Source: Turneriella sp942492915 | GTDB lineage: Bacteria > Spirochaetota > Leptospiria > Turneriellales > Turneriellaceae | DNA: 64,000 bases | Assembly: GCA_942492915.1 (NCBI GenBank) | Contig: OW818662.1 | Location: 1,054,001 to 1,118,000 of the forward strand | Reading direction: 5' to 3' | Part shown: positions 46,834-55,353 of the stretch, in pieces | Numbering within the stretch: position 1 is the first letter of the stretch | Layout of the letters: each line of letters opens with the position of its first letter | The notes under the pieces: generated by a model | Databases searched by the model: none | What the model saw: the letters and a program-made list of their open reading frames with translations, nothing else | What the model was told of the DNA's origin: nothing | Translations under genes and position numbers: made by a program

Positions 46834-47102
46834 CGTGCTTTCTTCGCGCGTGCATCATACGCGCCTTTCTCATACCCGACAACGCCGGAAAGCGCCGACC
46901 GCATCTCGCTGATTTGTTCTGACATTCGGTCTTGCGTCGCTGCCATCTTTTCAATAGCCGTCGCCATCCGCTTCCCCTCAGTATCTTGAATTTTCTCGAT
47001 GTAGTCAACCTTGCCCTCAAGGCGGATTAACCACACACAGACGGTGGTCGCGGCTAAAAGGTAAGTCCAGTATTTCTTGAGAATCGATTCAGCGGCTGGC
47101 AT
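46830..47102 (-). CDS. Prophage one-TM coiled-coil protein (XhlA/holin-accessory-like)
   Basis: A 90-residue protein: membrane segment YWTYLLAATTVCVWLI (residues 11-26) followed by a coiled coil (KVDYIEKIQDTEGKRMATAI and on). AGGAG precedes the ATG. Such layout is seen in haemolysin XhlA-like and spanin-like lysis proteins. It is coupled to the cysteine peptidase gene. Confidence 0.55.
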   Translation of the reverse strand: MPAAESILKKYWTYLLAATTVCVWLIRLEGKVDYIEKIQDTEGKRMATAIEKMAATQDRMSEQISEMRSALSGVVGYEKGAYDARAKKAR

Positions 47103-47154
47103 GTGCGTCTCCTGTTTGCGGCCAGTAGTTTTTTAGAAGTTCGTCCATGTTACC

Positions 47155-47811
47155 TCAGCATTTTATGTCGAAATAGATATTCGATGCAGTGACAATTGTT
47201 GTAGACGCGTCCAAGCCTTGCGCGGTTGAATTGCCTGCCTGACGGGCTTTGACTACCCACGCGATACCGGTTGTAGGGTCATATCCGCATGCGATGCCGC
47301 CGTCGTACGTAGTGCCACCGTAATCTGTAAAGGGCGTGATGTCTATCTGCCCAGTGCGACCCGTTGAAGTGTAAAACTCAAAAAACGGGGTCTTACCAGT
47401 GCCGATATATATTTCGTATTTTTCCGGCTGATTGTTTGAGCTACCGCCCGCCCACGATGCTTGAGTGTATAGCAGGTAACCATTCGTAGAGTCTGGAGCG
47501 GTCGTCGGACTTCCGTTTGTTTCAGAATATGTTCTCGCGCTGCCTGCTCGAAGATAGCTCCGATATTCTCCTATCGCGTCAGGTGGTGCGCCGGTTACCC
47601 TTGTCGGTGTGGCCTGTGCGGTGATGTAGGTTTCCCCGGCGATCGGTGAATAGAGAGTATCGAGGTACGTCTTCAGCTCAGCAGCTGGCCAATCATTGAA
47701 AATGTAGTCGTCATTCGCATAGAGCTGGTCGAACTCGGTGTCGAAAAACAAGCCGTTTGCGGCTGTGCCGAGATCCCAGGTTCTTGATTTTGCGGGGTAG
47801 GGTAGTGCCAT
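47155..47811 (-). CDS. Prophage tail fibre or receptor-binding protein candidate
   Basis: A 218-residue protein rich in Thr, Ser, Gly, Tyr and Asp with alternating strand pattern, typical of fibre or adhesin domains. A short N-terminal part (LPYPAKSRTWDLGTAANGLFFDTEFDQLY, named here only in part) might attach to the BppU-like protein encoded just upstream. It ends in Cys. The ribosome-binding site AGAGGA is clear. No family recognised; the role is inferred from its place after the baseplate genes. Confidence 0.55.
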   Translation of the reverse strand: MALPYPAKSRTWDLGTAANGLFFDTEFDQLYANDDYIFNDWPAAELKTYLDTLYSPIAGETYITAQATPTRVTGAPPDAIGEYRSYLRAGSARTYSETNGSPTTAPDSTNGYLLYTQASWAGGSSNNQPEKYEIYIGTGKTPFFEFYTSTGRTGQIDITPFTDYGGTTYDGGIACGYDPTTGIAWVVKARQAGNSTAQGLDASTTIVTASNIYFDIKC

Positions 47812-47820
47812 GTTTTCCTC

Positions 47821-48165
47821 TCAGGAGATGTCTTTTGTTATTGCTGGTATAATGGTAAAATAGCCGCCTTCGAGTCTGGCGACTTTGTTGTCTGTGTCTT
47901 TGGTGTAGATGTCGTACAGATAGCGGCCGGGTTCGAGGTCGGCGGTGTCTGCTGGGGCAAAATTTGCGGTGATGATACCGTCGGCGTCCCCGATATCAAT
48001 CCCGTCTGCCTGAGAAAGCGTGATGCTCGCAGGAGTCTGGTCGATGGTCTTTCTGACCTGCAGTTTTGCGTGGTATCCGGTAACGTCTACCGGGTCGCCG
48101 TTGTCGTCGGTGACAGGGAACTCGACAGAAAGATCAGAGCCCTGTGGGATTTCCAGATTGCGCAT
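47821..48165 (-). CDS. BppU-like baseplate/tail attachment protein
   Basis: A 114-residue all-beta protein: IPQGSDLSVEFPVTDDNGDPVDVTGYHAKLQVRK is very like the N-terminal immunoglobulin-type module of upper baseplate protein BppU, with the typical DPVDLTG turn, and LEPGRYLYDIYTKD near the end. These proteins link receptor-binding proteins to the baseplate. The start overlaps the glycosyltransferase gene end by 32 bases. Confidence 0.7.
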   Translation of the reverse strand: MRNLEIPQGSDLSVEFPVTDDNGDPVDVTGYHAKLQVRKTIDQTPASITLSQADGIDIGDADGIITANFAPADTADLEPGRYLYDIYTKDTDNKVARLEGGYFTIIPAITKDIS

Positions 48166-48877
48166 GGTCGCGCGCGGCTGCGATCAAAAGAGTCAGTCTG
48201 TCCACTACAAAATCGGGCATGCCAAGCCGCCCGGCGTCCAGTTCAGACTTCATGTAAAGCGCGTTGGCGAGGTGGTCGTGCGCGTCTTTCTGCCGGTACT
48301 TTCGAAGCTTATCGAGGCGGTTGGTCATCTCTGGCGAGAGGTAGCCCGGCACGTACTCCGAAAAATCGCCCTGCTTGGGGAGGTTCACCTCTGCTATGGT
48401 CGGCCCGCGTGCGGTGTTAAAATCGACCCCGGTGATAAAGACCTCGTCGGCACCGTAGAAAAGACACTCTTTCACGATCACCGACCCCATCAGTGGGACA
48501 TCGTAATCAACCATGGGGGCATAGAACTCCGCAGGTATTCTCTCTACAGAAAAATGCTGGTTCAGATGGCCGAACAATCTGGCCTCGGAGTTTCTCAGCC
48601 GGACGTACTTTATCCCGCGGACTTTCCACTCTCGTACAGGGGCGTTCTGAATATCCGCTGCGGTTGAGGCATTCAGATACAGAACATCAATTCGCCGGCC
48701 GTAGTCGTTCAGGTATTCCGCAGAAGACAGCCCCGCGGCCATACCGGTCTTGATCACCACGTCATAGGATTCGATTTCTTTACCAAGGCCACGGCCTTGA
48801 AGGATGGGCGACGGGCCAACAATGCAGACCCGCTTACCCCCGACGAACTCCTGAAAGCTAATTTTGGATGACTCCAT
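48134..48877 (-). CDS. GT29 sialyltransferase-like glycosyltransferase in the prophage
   Basis: About 247 residues from ATG 48877. VCIVGPSPILQGRGLGKEI (17-35) and ESYDVVIKTG resemble the large sialylmotif of GT29 enzymes (CxVVGNSxxLxGxGxGxxIDSHDVVIR), and MGSVIVKECLFYGADEVFITGVDF resembles the small motif. GT29 enzymes move sialic acid or related acid sugars from CMP-sugar. In a tail module it may decorate the fibre or alter the host surface. The start lies 20 bases inside the preceding gene. An upstream extension to 48958 overlaps further and is less likely. Confidence 0.65.
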   Translation of the reverse strand: MESSKISFQEFVGGKRVCIVGPSPILQGRGLGKEIESYDVVIKTGMAAGLSSAEYLNDYGRRIDVLYLNASTAADIQNAPVREWKVRGIKYVRLRNSEARLFGHLNQHFSVERIPAEFYAPMVDYDVPLMGSVIVKECLFYGADEVFITGVDFNTARGPTIAEVNLPKQGDFSEYVPGYLSPEMTNRLDKLRKYRQKDAHDHLANALYMKSELDAGRLGMPDFVVDRLTLLIAAARDHAQSGNPTGL

Positions 48878-49469
48878 AAATCCCGCCAGCTCGTAGATAG
48901 GGCAGTACTGCAGAAAGAATCGCTTTCTCATCGTCAGTGATGCCCGTGGCTGACACATAGAACCCGCGAAACGTGCTCAAAGGGATGCCCGACAAGTACC
49001 AGGAATCATCGAGATCAAGCTCACCATCGAGAAAAAGCCCAATCGCGACAGAGGAAAGCTCCCATGTACCATCGAGGTTCCGCGTGTTGTCCAGAAAGAA
49101 GTTCGAGGATACATCCCACAGCTCAACCAGGCTCAGGCGGCTGAGATCGACATAATAGGCCAGAAATTCAAGGATGCGGTCGACGCTGTTGCCGCCGATC
49201 GTATTCGCGCGTCTGGCGAAAATTAAAGCCCGGTAGGCGTCATCTGACAGGCCGTTTCTCTTGACCCCGTAGTTCACCCCGAAATTATCAAGAGTCTGGC
49301 CGACGACTGTGGTCAAATCTTCCATCTCTTCGATCTGTCCGAATACCGTGTTGAGGTCTTCCAACGCCTCAGCAAAGACCTGCCACTTCTTGCGGTTATT
49401 GCTGCCGTCCGCCTTTGTGTAGACGTCCGGCAGCTCCTTATACTTATTTTCGAGGTCTACGCTGCGCAT
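48858..49469 (-). CDS. Prophage tail protein, DUF2612/tail protein I-like
   Basis: A 203-residue protein following baseplate protein J, where tail protein I or DUF2612-type proteins are encoded in contractile phages. It starts with a helical part (NTVFGQIEEMEDLTTVVGQTLDNFG) typical of these proteins, followed by LSDDAYRALIFARRANTIGGNSVDRI. Repeated hydrophobic Leu/Asp/Trp strand motifs (LDGTWELSS, LDDSWYLSG) fill the later part, suggesting two copies of a short beta module. Start and upstream stop share one base (TAATG). Confidence 0.65.
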   Translation of the reverse strand: MRSVDLENKYKELPDVYTKADGSNNRKKWQVFAEALEDLNTVFGQIEEMEDLTTVVGQTLDNFGVNYGVKRNGLSDDAYRALIFARRANTIGGNSVDRILEFLAYYVDLSRLSLVELWDVSSNFFLDNTRNLDGTWELSSVAIGLFLDGELDLDDSWYLSGIPLSTFRGFYVSATGITDDEKAILSAVLPYLRAGGIYGVIQN

Positions 49470-50695
49470 TAGCTTGAGTATTGAATATCGATGTACGCGA
49501 AATCAGTTATGGCCTTTTCTCTGGTCAGCACTGTGACGCTTGTGTGCGTTCTGTCGCCCGAGGTGGTGCCGATCAAAACCGATGGTGAAATAATGCCGGG
49601 AATCTTCGACTCGCTCTGCTCGAACAGGGTCGCTTCAAGTTTCCACTTGTAAACATCCTCGCCAACCGCCACGCCTTCAGAGATAACGCTCTCATCGTTT
49701 ACGCCGCCGATATAGTCGAGAAAGCGCTGCTTGATTATTGGCAACGCAGTGACCGGGTCGAAAGTTGCATCTATGACCAGCACGCAGGCGATGTAGATCG
49801 GCACCTCTTCAACGTGAGAGTGCTTGATGTGCTTCTGCGCACCTGCTGCGTCCTCAACGATCGTGTCGATCGTGCCGTATGTCCCGATCCCGGCACCTTT
49901 GACTCTGAAGATGGCCTCCGCGATATCCTGATCAAGGCCGCCACGGGTCACAATCTCCACCGCACCAGGTGGCAGGCCGTTCTCGTCGGTCGCGTCGCCG
50001 GTGTTTTCAAACCCGACCACGGCCGTCACGTTCTCTACCTCGCTCACCGCATCGACGATTGCCTGCAGGGATGAGGTGAGGTCTGCCTCACGGTCAGCAA
50101 TGACGCGCGCTCTGAAATCCGCGTCGGTCTCTATATCCAATCCGTTGGTGGCCGGGACTTCGTTTGTCACAGTGTCCAGCCCAGAGATAAAAGAAGGGAT
50201 GAAGGTGATCGAATCCACCGGCGCATTGCCAGCAACCCCAGCCACCACCGCCAAGGCCGCAGCCGTCCCGAGACCGTATTCGTCCAGAACGACCGGGGAT
50301 ATAGTCCGGTACTGGCGTTTATCTTCGGTCTCGAATATCGAACCCGCTGGGATTGTCGCGGCGACCGTACCCGTGAAAGACAGGGTCACCTCTGCCTGCG
50401 TCGCCGCTCGTCTCAGAGTAGGGGCGGCCACGCGGTCGAGGTCTACCCCCGTGGCAGTAGACAAAAACCGAGAGTAATAAAGCGACTCGGCGAGCTGCAT
50501 GAACTCGTCGTATATTTCAGCCAAGACATACGCCTCGGCGCCCTTTTCGTCTTCAGGTAAAAGAGACGGGCGGTAGGTCACACCCCCGACCACCTCAGAA
50601 AATACGTCTGTGTACTTCTGCTGAACCGCCGCGAGAATTGTCGCGAACGACGGCCGTGTGAATCCGTTCTGTGTGATGCCTATGCCTGAGATCAT
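49469..50695 (-). CDS. Baseplate J-like protein (wedge)
   Basis: A 408-residue protein of the gpJ/Gp47/JayE family. The N-terminus (GFTRPSFATILAAVQQKY), the central AGSIFETEDKRQYRT and the segment ETDADFRARVIADRE are typical. It forms the wedge of the contractile baseplate. Its gene overlaps the W-like gene upstream by ATGA and the tail-protein gene downstream. Confidence 0.9.
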   Translation of the reverse strand: MISGIGITQNGFTRPSFATILAAVQQKYTDVFSEVVGGVTYRPSLLPEDEKGAEAYVLAEIYDEFMQLAESLYYSRFLSTATGVDLDRVAAPTLRRAATQAEVTLSFTGTVAATIPAGSIFETEDKRQYRTISPVVLDEYGLGTAAALAVVAGVAGNAPVDSITFIPSFISGLDTVTNEVPATNGLDIETDADFRARVIADREADLTSSLQAIVDAVSEVENVTAVVGFENTGDATDENGLPPGAVEIVTRGGLDQDIAEAIFRVKGAGIGTYGTIDTIVEDAAGAQKHIKHSHVEEVPIYIACVLVIDATFDPVTALPIIKQRFLDYIGGVNDESVISEGVAVGEDVYKWKLEATLFEQSESKIPGIISPSVLIGTTSGDRTHTSVTVLTREKAITDFAYIDIQYSS

Positions 50696-51048
50696 GTTTC
50701 TATGCTCCCGCTAACGACGCCGCCGTCAGCCTCCAGTTGATAATTGATCTTGGCCACCCGGTCGTTGTTGACCTCAAGAGAGATGTCGATCACGGTGGTG
50801 ATGTAAGAGACCTTTATGATTGCTCTTTGCAGAAGCGTGATGACTTCTTGCCGATTGAAATTCCGCTGCATTATCCCGAGCCGGTCAACGCCGCGGGTCA
50901 AGTCCCACTTCCAATCGCCCAGCACAAGTGAGACCGCGACTTTCACGATCTGGTTGATCGCGTCCTGACCATAAAGCCACGTTGGGCGTGCGTATGCGTC
51001 GAGCACCGTGTCGCCATTGTCGTCGAGCTGCATCGTTTTTATTGCCAT
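50692..51048 (-). CDS. Baseplate assembly protein W-like (gp25-type)
   Basis: A 118-residue protein located immediately before baseplate J, as gpW/gp25-like proteins are. The central LGDWKWDLTRGVDRLGIM and the helix NRQEVITLLQRAIIKVSYIT, then the alternating strand part, fit the DUF2634 or gp25 pattern. It seeds sheath assembly on the baseplate. Confidence 0.75.
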   Translation of the reverse strand: MAIKTMQLDDNGDTVLDAYARPTWLYGQDAINQIVKVAVSLVLGDWKWDLTRGVDRLGIMQRNFNRQEVITLLQRAIIKVSYITTVIDISLEVNNDRVAKINYQLEADGGVVSGSIET

Positions 51049-51593
51049 TATGGGCCTACCGGGCCAGTCGCGCCGCTACCAGGTGTAACGCCAGAATGGA
51101 CATGCAGCGGATATTCCAGAGTTAGGAAATCCGAAAGACTCTGCCCATTCAGAACGATATCGCCGGTGACGGCGAGGGTGCCCGATACTTTCACAGACTC
51201 GTCGTCAATCTCTATAAGCTCGGGCTCTGGGTCTTTGAGTTTCACCGCCCCGGAGACCACGCAGTTCGAAAACTGAAAGCGGTTTTCTCTCATATTCGCC
51301 CTGGTCGAATCGAGCGGCTGTTGAATAGATGAGGCAAAGAGCTTGACCGTCACAAGGTCGCCTTTCTTGTACTGGTGCTTTATCCCGCGCAGCCTCTCCA
51401 CCGGGACGTTGTAGATATCGGGCACATTGATCACCTGCCCGTTGCCTGCCTCGTTGTTGGTAAACAGCATTGGCCGGATGGTCGCCTTGTACGTGCCTGA
51501 GTCGAAAGAGATCACCTGACCGATGAAGTTCATCTCGACCTTCTGCAGAAGCAGGTCGCCAAAATCATTAAAGAATTTTGCCGCTTCTGTCAT
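51048..51593 (-). CDS. Baseplate spike protein (Gp138/gpV-like)
   Basis: A 181-residue protein. FIGQVISFDSGTYKATIRPM opens an OB-like N-terminal domain, KGDLVTVKLFAS follows, and the C-terminus ends with a beta-helix-like stretch and HVHSGVTPGSGATGPVGP. The His-x-His motif is the iron-binding tip of membrane-piercing spikes. It is coupled to the hub gene upstream (ATGA) and the W-like gene downstream. Confidence 0.8.
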   Translation of the reverse strand: MTEAAKFFNDFGDLLLQKVEMNFIGQVISFDSGTYKATIRPMLFTNNEAGNGQVINVPDIYNVPVERLRGIKHQYKKGDLVTVKLFASSIQQPLDSTRANMRENRFQFSNCVVSGAVKLKDPEPELIEIDDESVKVSGTLAVTGDIVLNGQSLSDFLTLEYPLHVHSGVTPGSGATGPVGP

Positions 51594-52627
51594 ATAACAA
51601 TCACCGGCTGAGACTCAACCGGATACCCCTCTGGCGCCATGACGAAATTGCACATGGCCTGCTCGTCTTCAAACGAATACTGTGCAGAGACAACAATCCC
51701 CGAGATAATGCCTCTGTCAGAAAGCCCGAATCGAATAAAAGACGGGTCTTTGAGCTTTACCCAGTCGCCGGGCTGCAGAAACCGTGGTCTGGCGAATAGC
51801 GTCTGAAACCCGTAATGAGTCCAATTCACTCCGCCGGGGTATTCGATCAGCCCATTCGCGGCAGAGATTTCGACAAAATCGCCCATTTCTTGCGCCCCGG
51901 AAGGGAAGAACACGTATGCATCACCCTTTTTAAAATAGTAAAACCCGTAGTTCCGGGAAAGTTCCGGTATGATATCGGACAGAATCAGCCGGTTGTTGTA
52001 CCACAGATCAGAGCTGATTCGCGTCGCCCCCTTGCTGGTAAAGTTCTCGAAGTTCGTCTGCGCACCGAGTTTTTCACACAGCGCAGAGAGCACAGCCTGC
52101 AGCGCCGTCCCGGCCGGATAGCGCTCAGTGATACGCGATAAAGGCCCGCCGAGATCCCATGTCCCGGCGTCGTGGAGTCTCACAACCAGATTCCGCCCCC
52201 CGCGGGTCTTTGAGTCAGCCAAATAAAACGGATGCCCCGCGTACACGATAGACAGGTCTTTCTTAAGCTGGTCAAGAATAGGCGATGAACCGCCCAAGGT
52301 GGCCGGCCCGACAGTGTCGTCGTTGGCCTCGATCTTCATTTCTGAATACCCAGCCCGAATCTCTACCAGTGGCCGCGGCTTTGTGTAGTCGCTCTGGTCG
52401 AATTTGAACGCGTCGACCATGTCGGTCGAATTATTATCGATCATCAGCTCGCATTCAGAGAATGGGGCAAAGAAAGATTTTTGGAAGCTGAACCCGAGAG
52501 CGTACCCGAAATTATGGTATGGCTGACGGAAAAGGATTTCTCTGAAAGGTGGCGTGAACCGATCGTCAACGCTGCCAGAAGTTGCACCAGTTGGGGCACG
52601 GATGCTGATGACTGCCTGTCTAAACAT
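51590..52627 (-). CDS. Baseplate hub protein (gpD-like)
   Basis: A 345-residue protein positioned between the baseplate plug and the spike, the usual place of the hub in this type of myovirus. Recognisable features are CELMIDNNSTDMVDAF, the lever-like RPLVEIRAGY, LSRNYGFYYFKKGDAYVFFP and the late LQPGDWVKLKD. It would form the trimer on which the spike sits. Confidence 0.75.
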   Translation of the reverse strand: MFRQAVISIRAPTGATSGSVDDRFTPPFREILFRQPYHNFGYALGFSFQKSFFAPFSECELMIDNNSTDMVDAFKFDQSDYTKPRPLVEIRAGYSEMKIEANDDTVGPATLGGSSPILDQLKKDLSIVYAGHPFYLADSKTRGGRNLVVRLHDAGTWDLGGPLSRITERYPAGTALQAVLSALCEKLGAQTNFENFTSKGATRISSDLWYNNRLILSDIIPELSRNYGFYYFKKGDAYVFFPSGAQEMGDFVEISAANGLIEYPGGVNWTHYGFQTLFARPRFLQPGDWVKLKDPSFIRFGLSDRGIISGIVVSAQYSFEDEQAMCNFVMAPEGYPVESQPVIVI

Positions 52628-52946
52628 CGATTGCCGTCACCAGTTGCACCGCTTCGCCGAGGGTCGTGTCGTTGATTTCTTTGGTGCCGTTATCGGATGT
52701 TATGAGAGAAATGCACAGGGGAATTATTTTGTCAGTGAACGGCCCGACGATGGTGTCGATCAGGTTCTGGCCGTATGAAATTTTATTCCCGTAAAGAAAC
52801 GTGCGCCCGTCCGAGCTCCAAATTTCGACGATGTAGTCGTCGAAGATATTCTTGCGGAACTTAAACAGGTAAGTCCGGTTCGAGAAGGTGTATGTCTTCT
52901 CTGTCGGGAACTCAGAGGCAGATATATCAAGAGTGGTGACCGTCAT
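52620..52946 (-). CDS. Baseplate plug protein (DUF6983-like)
   Basis: A 108-residue beta-rich protein. The patterns FSNRTYLFKFRKNIFDDYIVEIWSSDG and LYGNKISYGQNLID match the small cyanophage-type baseplate plug family that precedes the hub. Its end overlaps the hub start by 8 bases and its start overlaps the upstream stop (ATGA). Confidence 0.75.
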   Translation of the reverse strand: MTVTTLDISASEFPTEKTYTFSNRTYLFKFRKNIFDDYIVEIWSSDGRTFLYGNKISYGQNLIDTIVGPFTDKIIPLCISLITSDNGTKEINDTTLGEAVQLVTAIDV

Positions 52947-53617
52947 GCGAATGGGTTCAGAAACTGCGGGTTCAGTGCTGCAGAAAGTGCAGTCTTGAGA
53001 AACGAACCCTGTTTCTTGCCTCCTGTTGTAGTCACGGCTATGATGTGCTTGAATGATATCTGAACCCCAGCGCCGTCCCCCGTGTCGGTGTTTGACATCG
53101 GGTGCACCGACTCGATCAGGTAACGGTAGTCAGCCGCTTCAGAGGTGAACTTTTTCGCGTTGAGCTTCATGCCCAGAACGTCGACAAACGTGCCCGAGAG
53201 CATCCACTTGTTCAGCGTTTCGAGCTTCTTGTCGATCGCGTCTTTGCCAAGATCAAGGCCGAGGGTTTTGGAGAGGCTCACCCCGGCCGCCAATGCCCCG
53301 GTGACTGCAGGCGCATATGCACCCGCAACCGACGCAGCGAGGCCAATCGGGTCGACGCGGATATCAAGGTTTCGGTTGGAAATAAACCCTGTCAGGGTCA
53401 TCGGGGTAGAATTACGGGAAATATAGTCTATGGCCGATCCTTGGTCAGTGATCGGGTGCTCGGTTATATTCACCGAAAGGTTGATCTCTTCGGTCTCAAC
53501 CGCCTCAATGTATACCTTCTCGCCGGTCTTCGGTTCTTTGATCGTGATCTGGTTCTGGAATAAAGAAGAGATCAGGTTCAACCCCTCGCCGGGGGAGGCT
53601 ATGCCGAGTAGCGCCAT
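52943..53617 (-). CDS. Dit-like tail/baseplate protein
   Basis: A 224-residue protein located right after the tape-measure gene. Segments EETEINLSVNITEHPITDQ-like (seen as EEINLSVNITEHPITDQGS) and RNSTPMTLTGFIS are typical of the N-terminal beta-barrel of Dit-like tail proteins. A Ala/Gly-rich helix sits in the centre. It would connect tube and baseplate. Confidence 0.75.
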   Translation of the reverse strand: MALLGIASPGEGLNLISSLFQNQITIKEPKTGEKVYIEAVETEEINLSVNITEHPITDQGSAIDYISRNSTPMTLTGFISNRNLDIRVDPIGLAASVAGAYAPAVTGALAAGVSLSKTLGLDLGKDAIDKKLETLNKWMLSGTFVDVLGMKLNAKKFTSEAADYRYLIESVHPMSNTDTGDGAGVQISFKHIIAVTTTGGKKQGSFLKTALSAALNPQFLNPFA

Positions 53618-54876
53618 TAGCCCGCCATCCTCAGCCCCATGTTGAGACGCATGCTGGTATTGAAGAGAGTCGCGAGTTCAGACCGGACAGCCTGAGCGAT
53701 GCTTTTCGCATCCCCTGACGAATAGACGTTGAGAGTGATATTGGTAGCCCCGCCACCAGATGGGACACGTGGGTGTATCATCCCGGACTGCCCTGGTGTG
53801 AACATCTCCGGCCGCTCTTCACCAACGATATATGACTCGCCACGGCGAACAGGCCCGCCACGGGCTCGCATCTTACTCTTGATCTTGTCGGCCACGCCCT
53901 TTAAGGCCTTGACCCCTTGGCCACCGAGGCCCCCGAGCATCTGCTGAACATCGCGCTCGCTTTTTCTTGCAATCATGCCGCTGTCATAGGTGCCGGCTGA
54001 GACTTTGTTTGCGCCGCCAGCCGTGAAGGCCTCTTCATTGGTTCTGATTCGGTTTGACTCTCGAATCATTGCACCTGCGGAGCCTTTGCCGGCATCAAAT
54101 TTACTACCGATCTTGTCGAGATTGGCTTCGCTTTGCTTCAGCATCCCCGCGACGTAGCGAAACATCATATCCGCAGAAGCCCCGTTCTGGCTCATCTGCC
54201 CAACGGCCTGCTTCATAACTTGGATCTGAGTATCTGAGACCCCGGCGCCTTGTTTGATGTTCCCGCTGACAAGAGCTTGCACAGCTTCTTGCGCCGATCC
54301 GAGGCCTTGCGCTTTGCCGAATTTCTCGAGCAGCTGAGCATTGTCTGAGACTGCCGTCTGGCTCACGCCCATGTCACGCAGGCCACTTGCAGCCACCTGC
54401 CAGTCTTTCTGCCGAAAAAATCCTGTGAGGCCTTTCTTCATGTCGGCCATTTTCTTACGGGCGGTCTCGTCAAATGCCCTCGAATAGTTCGCCCCGATAA
54501 TGGTGTCTTCGCGCATCTGCTCGACGCCCGCCTGGTATTGCTGCGCAGTCGCATGCATCGCCGTCAGAGCCGCCCCGAGATACGGGCCAATGATATGAAC
54601 TTGAGAAATAGCCTGGTGGAACATATTGCCAGACGCCGCAGCGTTGGCGAAGTTCTGGCCGCGCTGGTTCATCGCGCCAAAGCCTTCGAACTTGCCGCCT
54701 TTGGACAAGGATTTCTCCATCGCCGCAGAGGCAGCGTTCATTGAACGCATGCCTTTCTCGACGCCCATCACAGCGGCCTGCGCCGCCTTGGAGGTTTTGG
54801 AAATCTTCTCCAGCCCCTTGGACGCCATGTCCTTCAGGGTCATCTCGGCAAAAACCATTTCGAGTGCTTTGCTCAT
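53617..54876 (-). CDS. Tail tape measure protein
   Basis: A 419-residue helical protein, Met/Ala/Gln-rich, ending in the typical tape-measure motif RARGGPVRRGESYIVGEERPEMFTP. A hydrophobic segment (HIIGPYLGAALTAMHA) lies near residue 100. It sets tail length; at about 1.5 angstrom per residue this short version would imply a tail of roughly 60 nm, an inference from family knowledge. It follows the frameshifted tail chaperone, as usual. Confidence 0.88.
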   Translation of the reverse strand: MSKALEMVFAEMTLKDMASKGLEKISKTSKAAQAAVMGVEKGMRSMNAASAAMEKSLSKGGKFEGFGAMNQRGQNFANAAASGNMFHQAISQVHIIGPYLGAALTAMHATAQQYQAGVEQMREDTIIGANYSRAFDETARKKMADMKKGLTGFFRQKDWQVAASGLRDMGVSQTAVSDNAQLLEKFGKAQGLGSAQEAVQALVSGNIKQGAGVSDTQIQVMKQAVGQMSQNGASADMMFRYVAGMLKQSEANLDKIGSKFDAGKGSAGAMIRESNRIRTNEEAFTAGGANKVSAGTYDSGMIARKSERDVQQMLGGLGGQGVKALKGVADKIKSKMRARGGPVRRGESYIVGEERPEMFTPGQSGMIHPRVPSGGGATNITLNVYSSGDAKSIAQAVRSELATLFNTSMRLNMGLRMAG

Positions 54877-55353
54877 TTTTCGTCAAACCATCCCGACTTT
54901 CTAGCCATGTCCCACACCCGGAAAAACTCCGGCGTGCCCATGGTGCTCAGTTCAGTCCAAGAGACAAGGCGCTGCATGAAGAAAGTCTCCACAGCGACCT
55001 CAAGTGTCGCAAAAAACCGTTTCGCATACTTTTCAGGTATGTCTTCAAAGTAACCCCCTGAAGAGTGGAGACCATAGCCCCCACGCCTCGTCGCGGTGCT
55101 CGTCGAGATAATGCTCGTCGAGCTTGGGAGTATTTTCGTTTTCAGAAAACGTGCAGCGCATGCCCAACTTGAGCAGCGACAGAGCAGGCGCCTGAGTGTC
55201 CCAGACCTCTGTATAGGTCGTGAAGAACCCCGGCGTCTGAAACTTGTAATGCCGGCCATCTTCAAAAATGAAGTGGCGGATTCGTTTATCTGCCTGATCA
55301 TCTTGAATGATGAACTTCCAATCAGCCTGAAGTTTTGTCAGTGCTTCGCTCAT
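54873..55353 (-). CDS. Tail assembly chaperone, long form made by predicted -2 frameshift
   Basis: The second frame (open from 55301 to 54873) has no ribosome-binding site of its own and continues the upstream short frame with sensible sequence (GGYFEDIPEKYAKRFFATLEV to the end). The two frames differ so that a -2 (or +1) slip is needed. Two G5 runs on the minus strand, at 55078-55082 and 55054-55058, allow a glycine tRNA on GGG to re-pair on GGG after a -2 slip. The second run is only two codons before the first-frame stop. The fusion would be about 160 residues. Such gpG/gpGT-type pairs are general in tailed phages before the tape measure. Confidence 0.7.
55045..55353 (-). CDS. Tail assembly chaperone, short form
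   Basis: A 102-residue protein from ATG 55353, whose start shares one base with the tube-gene stop (TAATG). It reads sensibly throughout (LQADWKFIIQDDQADKRIRH, FIFEDGRHYKFQTP) and stops at TGA 55045. Its position between tube and tape measure is that of tail assembly chaperones, which coat the tape measure during tail building. The frame is also open to 55389 but with an unlikely sequence. Confidence 0.75.
   Translation of the reverse strand: MSEALTKLQADWKFIIQDDQADKRIRHFIFEDGRHYKFQTPGFFTTYTEVWDTQAPALSLLKLGMRCTFSENENTPKLDEHYLDEHRDEAWGLWSPLFRGLL

Noticed and set aside
41692..48165. Diversity-generating retroelement (RT plus variable tail-fibre gene)
   Set aside because: The RT has QGSGLAP and YADD of group II type rather than the DGR pattern, no Avd-like gene is present, and I could find no near-identical template repeat in the fibre gene.
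48020..48667. Plus-strand frame within the prophage tail genes
   Set aside because: It lies opposite two well-supported minus-strand genes (BppU-like and GT29-like) and has no recognisable sequence.
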